Below, piece by piece: positions 60,344 to 64,000 of a stretch of 64,000 bases of DNA; the stretch's first letter is position 1, and each line of letters opens with the position of its first letter. Source of the DNA: Scedosporium boydii (Eukaryota > Ascomycota > Sordariomycetes > Microascales > Microascaceae); assembly GCA_002221725.1 (NCBI GenBank), contig NJFT01000014.1, positions 293,490 to 357,489 of the forward strand, in the 5' to 3' direction. The notes under the pieces were generated by a model. The model saw only the letters and a list, made by a program, of their open reading frames with translations, made no database searches and was not told where the DNA came from. The translations under genes were made by a program, and so were the position numbers.

Positions 60344-62258
60344 TATTCAGGATTGTAGACGACAGCCGAGCCTCAAGTAGCGATGCGACTTAAAACAGTG
60401 ACGAACGAGAAGAACACCTCATAGTCTAAAGCAAAGTCGCCGAACGAAGAAACAAATAACGTCTACGGATTTCTTCATGGCAGGCCTAGATCGCACGGCG
60501 GACAAGGGAAACTCGACCGGTCAGACATCCTGACCTCATTCCGGATCCCTGCCCCCTGTCTATCCCTGTCCCGTCCTTTATCCGACCGCTGTGCTGGGAT
60601 TAAATGGCTTAGGAAGACGGCTTCGTTCTGCCATCGGATTTAAGGAAAAGTCTATTCCCCTTACGAAGTAGCTTCGGAAATGCGACAATCAAGCGTGCAC
60701 ACCGAGTGGAGTGGGAGGCGGCTTCCGGACAACATGTTTCCGGTCCAGCTTCCCCGAGTGAGGAAACTAGATACGGATAGGATCGTCATAGAAGCGGTGA
60801 GAATTTAGGGGAGATGATGTTAAAATTTTTTAAATCAATGTCTCGTGCGAGAATTTTGTCGTCTGCACGTTTGTGTTTAAAAAGCAATAAGAAGCAGGGG
60901 AAAAGGAAAGAGCACAAGAGGACGGACGAATTAAGTGGGAAGAACGGCGAAGAGACTGCATCAAGCAACTCAATTTACGTTGGGACAGACGTGCATTCGT
61001 GCATTGAGACCAGATCTACCAACCCTGTGCGTGCTGTGTGTCTGCGTGCTACATATGCAGCAGGGGACCGGCTTGAGCACAGGCTTGCAGGCTCCGGTGC
61101 TCTTCCCTCGTCAGTGGGTGATTCAGAAGCATGCTACCATGCCAGGACTAGCTAAGGGCTGGTGGCACAGCACCAGGCCGGTGAAATCAAAGTTCATGAT
61201 GTTCAATTCTGGCGGCAGAGGCGGCTATCACCAGCACTGAGACCAGCCGGCTGACTGATTCTTGAGCAAGGCCCTAAGAGAACAAGGGCAGTCCAAGGCT
61301 CCCCACGCCGCGACAAGGAGAGCCTGCATGTGGCAATTTCAATCGGTCAGGACTTGCAGTGATGGCAAACGAGGTCTCGCGTGCCCCTGCCGGAAGCGGC
61401 TGATGGCTCACAAGACAATGCTCCACTGAAGCACACCGCGACAAACAAAGTATGAACCCAGAACGCCGGGTCCAGTGTCCCGCCCCGTCGATCCTGAACA
61501 ACAATCGCCGATGCAGGACGAGCCAGCGGCTGTTCTTGAGGCTCAGAAAGCGATCTGCAAATGCACCAATGCACTTGTTGTCAAGGGGTTGAGGCTCAAC
61601 GGTTAGATTTTTGTCGGAGACATTGATCTTATTGGATTTGAGTTTTCCACGCAGCCCGTCTTGGGAGACAGGTTTGTTCCCTAGTCTGAAAGCGCACGAG
61701 ACACGTGTAATGCGCCGCCACCTTCGAGAAACTCGCGGTGTGTCTCGTCCACTTGAGTCAATCAACAACAAGCATTGAAGCATTCCATAGAATTGATACA
61801 CGTCGGCAGTCTAAAGAAGGGTGGGTCTACTTGTAAGTCCAAGTCTTAGCGACCAAGCCGAAGATCGGAGAATCGAGATGAGAATGAAGCCAAATAAATG
61901 GAAAGGAATTTTGATGGTCGAGATGAGAGGTTCAGAAGAGCAAAATAAATGGAAAACTCCCCGACCAATGAAGCCGAACCCAGTCGTAAGAAGATAGAGA
62001 AGGAGATGGGAAAGGAAATGGAAAGATGATCACAATAATCTAGAAGAATAAAAATGCCCCAGGAAATACAAGATATTTATGACCCGAATTGACCCTACAA
62101 CTTAGAAATTCCCGATCCCAAAATGCCCTGTCCAATGATTCCGTATGCCGTCCCAGATTCATAAGACATAAAAATATATTTCAAACCCAACCAATGAAAG
62201 AGAAAAGGGAAGAATGATAAGAAGGAGGAGGAAAAAGAAAAGCCTGTCCCAGCCACCG

Positions 62259-63081
62259 TCACCGTGAGTTCAACGGCACCTCGCCATAATAATACCACTC
62301 CCAAGTCTCTGGTTGCCTCGTCGCCCTAACCGGTCTCCGATTCGAATCCTCGGTCCTCTCGTTCGGCGGAGATCGTGCCGCGGCCGGTCTAGGATTCGGG
62401 GGGTAGCCCATCGGTTCTCGCGGGGAACCGCTCATGGAAGAAGGCGAAACCGGCATACCACCCGCCGCTCTTCTCCTGCGCGCCTCTTCCTGTCGTGCAG
62501 CCATCGCTTGTGAGTTGGGAGGTACATCGTCTGAGTGGTGAGGTCGGTTGCCCGGACGGCTGTAGGAATGGGTGGTGTGGTGAGCGTGGTGGGAGTTAAC
62601 ACGGGTGTGCGGGCTGCCGCCGGCTTGAGGTGGAAGGTGATGCGCCGGGGACGGAGGCGCAGGACCGGAGTAGTGTTGAGGGGTCGGAGGACCCCGGGCG
62701 GCGTTCGCGGGGTAGGCGCGGGGAGAGGTCCAAGGCGGTGTGGGTTGTTGCTGGGGAGGAACGGCTTCGTGGGCGGCCGATTGAGTAGGCGGTTGTGCGA
62801 GCTGGGAGTGTTGAGTAAAATACATGAATTGTTCGCCATTCTCGGGGGTATCGCGGTCTATGAATCGCATTTGGTTAGTGGGGATCGTCGAAGGGAATCT
62901 TTGGGAGCCAAAGAGGCGAAGAAGTGGGAGACTTACTCGAGGTAGGCGGCTTCACATGGAGGCTCCAGTCCCCAGGACCCGGAGGCAGCCTCACTCCTCC
63001 GGCGCGGGCAAGTTGCAGAAGGTATTTCGAATCATCAATATCCATGTTGATCATCGTGAGCGGAGGTCCTGCGCACGACAT
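62259..63081 (-). CDS. Proline-rich, disordered hypothetical protein, two exons
   Basis: Exons 63081-62937 and 62857-62259 (79-bp intron with gtaagt donor and a CTAAC branch-like box) join in phase to 247 aa. The N-terminus is ordered and acidic (MINMDIDDSKYLLQLARAGG). Most of the rest is Pro/Ser/His/Gln-rich and probably disordered, with a basic helix (ARQEEARRRRAAGG). The last ~20 residues are again ordered, with four aromatics (ETWEWYYYGEVPLNS), suggesting a short binding motif. No family recognised. The in-phase splice and a conserved-looking tail support a real gene. Confidence 0.65.
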
Positions 63082-64000
63082 AGTTTATCGACCGGAGAAG
63101 AGAAAAAGAGAAAGACACCAGAGGTATGTGAAAAGGAAGGATCAAAGGTACTATTGTCCCTTTTGTCGAGAAATCTTCTTCCCGTCGACTTTTATGGCGC
63201 GAGCCCTAGAAAATAAACGAAGCTTCTATGGAAGGAGACGAAAGGGACGAGGACGAGGGAGAGGTAGCAGCAAACACCAGGTTATATATTCGTTCTCTGG
63301 CTCAAAGGTGCCACGATAATTTCTGGGCTTGGATCACACCCCCCTGGCGCACCTGGTGCGGGCGTGCTGCACATCCCACCTTGGCAGCTTCGCACGCTAC
63401 CAAGTTGTGGAGCTCTTCCTGCAGGGCTACATTCACTCCCTGTTTCTGTTTCGCACCACGTTTTCTTAGATGTTTTTTTTTTTTTTTTTTTTCTTCTTCC
63501 TTTTATTCCTGTCTTTCTATTTTCTTTTTCTTGGGGCGGCAAACAACAATCTCATGGACGAGAAAAGCAAAGAAAATGAAATATCGGAGGGGGGGAGAAA
63601 ATGGTCCACACCCACCATTCCTCCGGGTGTAAGCGTATCCCGCTCAGCCCGTGCCCTGGACCATCATCTTGGTATCTTGGTGGGAAGCATCAGCCCGGGC
63701 GTGGGAATAGAGGGTGTGACAGACTATTCCAAGAAAGACCACCGCCTGGGGTCTCAGATGGCATCCAAGTACGAAGTAGAGGTGGGGTGGAAAGTTGAGA
63801 CCGGGGGTGCAAGGAAGGAAGGGAGAGAGAAGAGATGGAGTCGTATTGGAAGTCTTGGAATAGTGAGATGAGAGACTAGTCCAAAGACCTTTGCGGTTTT
63901 GATGGTGCGAGTGTACGAAGTAGGAACAAACACCTGCACACAGCGTACTTTAGTGATAATACTCTTGTAAATCCTTAGCATTTGGGGGTGTTTTTGGGGT
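63082..64000. other. Upstream region of the proline-rich gene, with T-tract
   Basis: Probable promoter region of the gene at 63081. It contains a run of about 20 T (63472-63492) in a pyrimidine-rich tract. The plus frames crossing it are low complexity and not convincing. Confidence 0.4.

Larger units (their letters stand above)
57801..62258. other. Long gene-poor stretch
   Basis: About 4.4 kb with only short frames lacking domains (58043-58264 plus, 59240-59569 plus, 61274-61801 minus). Two short tandem repeats are listed separately. It could hold non-coding or lineage-specific short genes that I cannot support. Confidence 0.4.

Noticed and set aside
63228..63632. Plus-strand ORF through the T20 tract
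   Set aside because: Mostly poly-Phe and low-complexity translation of a pyrimidine tract; it lies upstream of a minus-strand gene.
1..64000. CRISPR arrays, bacterial operons or horizontally acquired prokaryotic islands
   Set aside because: No spaced direct-repeat arrays, Shine-Dalgarno-linked gene strings or prokaryote-like gene packing; genes have spliceosomal introns throughout.

Overview
The window is nuclear DNA from a filamentous ascomycete (Pezizomycotina). Genes carry short GT-AG introns of about 50-150 bp. Families typical of these fungi are present: a NACHT NLR, fungal-specific and C2H2 transcription factors, a GT25 glycosyltransferase, NmrA-like reductases and a sugar/inositol-type MFS carrier. 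Repeats show RIP-like decay, with almost only C-to-T and G-to-A changes, TAG/TAA/TGA stops in otherwise continuous frames, and extremely AT-rich islands. I cannot fix the genus.

Layout. 0.09-3 kb: an intact NLR. 3.5-4.4 kb: an NB-ARC/TPR relic running into a RIPped repeat. 5.5-7.2 kb: a dead MFS gene. 7.6-9.9 kb: a seven-exon fungal-specific transcription factor. 10.9-12 kb: a C2H2 protein. 13.6-15 kb: a sarcosine/fructosyl-amine-oxidase-like flavoenzyme. 15.2-17.5 kb: an AT island ending in an element with long terminal inverted repeats (TIRs) that cuts an NmrA-like reductase. 19.5-19.8 kb: two tRNA-like modules. 20.3-21.1 kb: a cysteine-rich secreted protein. 22.1-31.5 kb: a Fot1/pogo DNA transposon split by a complete 7.5-kb Ty3/Gypsy retrotransposon. 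32.2-32.9 kb: a palindromic MITE. 33-34.5 kb: a decayed gene. 35.2-36.4 kb: a family-16 methyltransferase. 37.4-40 kb: the MFS transporter. 40-46 kb: no convincing gene. 46.1-47.6 kb: GT25. 48.5-55.8 kb: damaged genes with kinase, Sel1/ankyrin, caspase-like and PD-(D/E)XK-like domains. 56.8-57.8 kb: an intact NmrA-like reductase. 62.3-63.1 kb: a proline-rich protein.

The most interesting object is the Gypsy element. Gag and Pol lie in one uninterrupted register of about 1,915 codons on the minus strand, broken only by substitution stops. The 11 nt next to the 5' LTR are exactly complementary to 11 nt inside the LTR, downstream of a TATA box, as in the self-priming Tf1/sushi group. Between the pol end and the 3' LTR lies a 202-codon antisense frame for a Cys-rich, coiled-coil protein that the standard retroelement plan does not explain.

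The gene-poor, RIP-marked, transposon-rich stretches and the damaged NLR/kinase/caspase-type genes suggest a fast-evolving accessory compartment between blocks of ordinary metabolic and transport genes.
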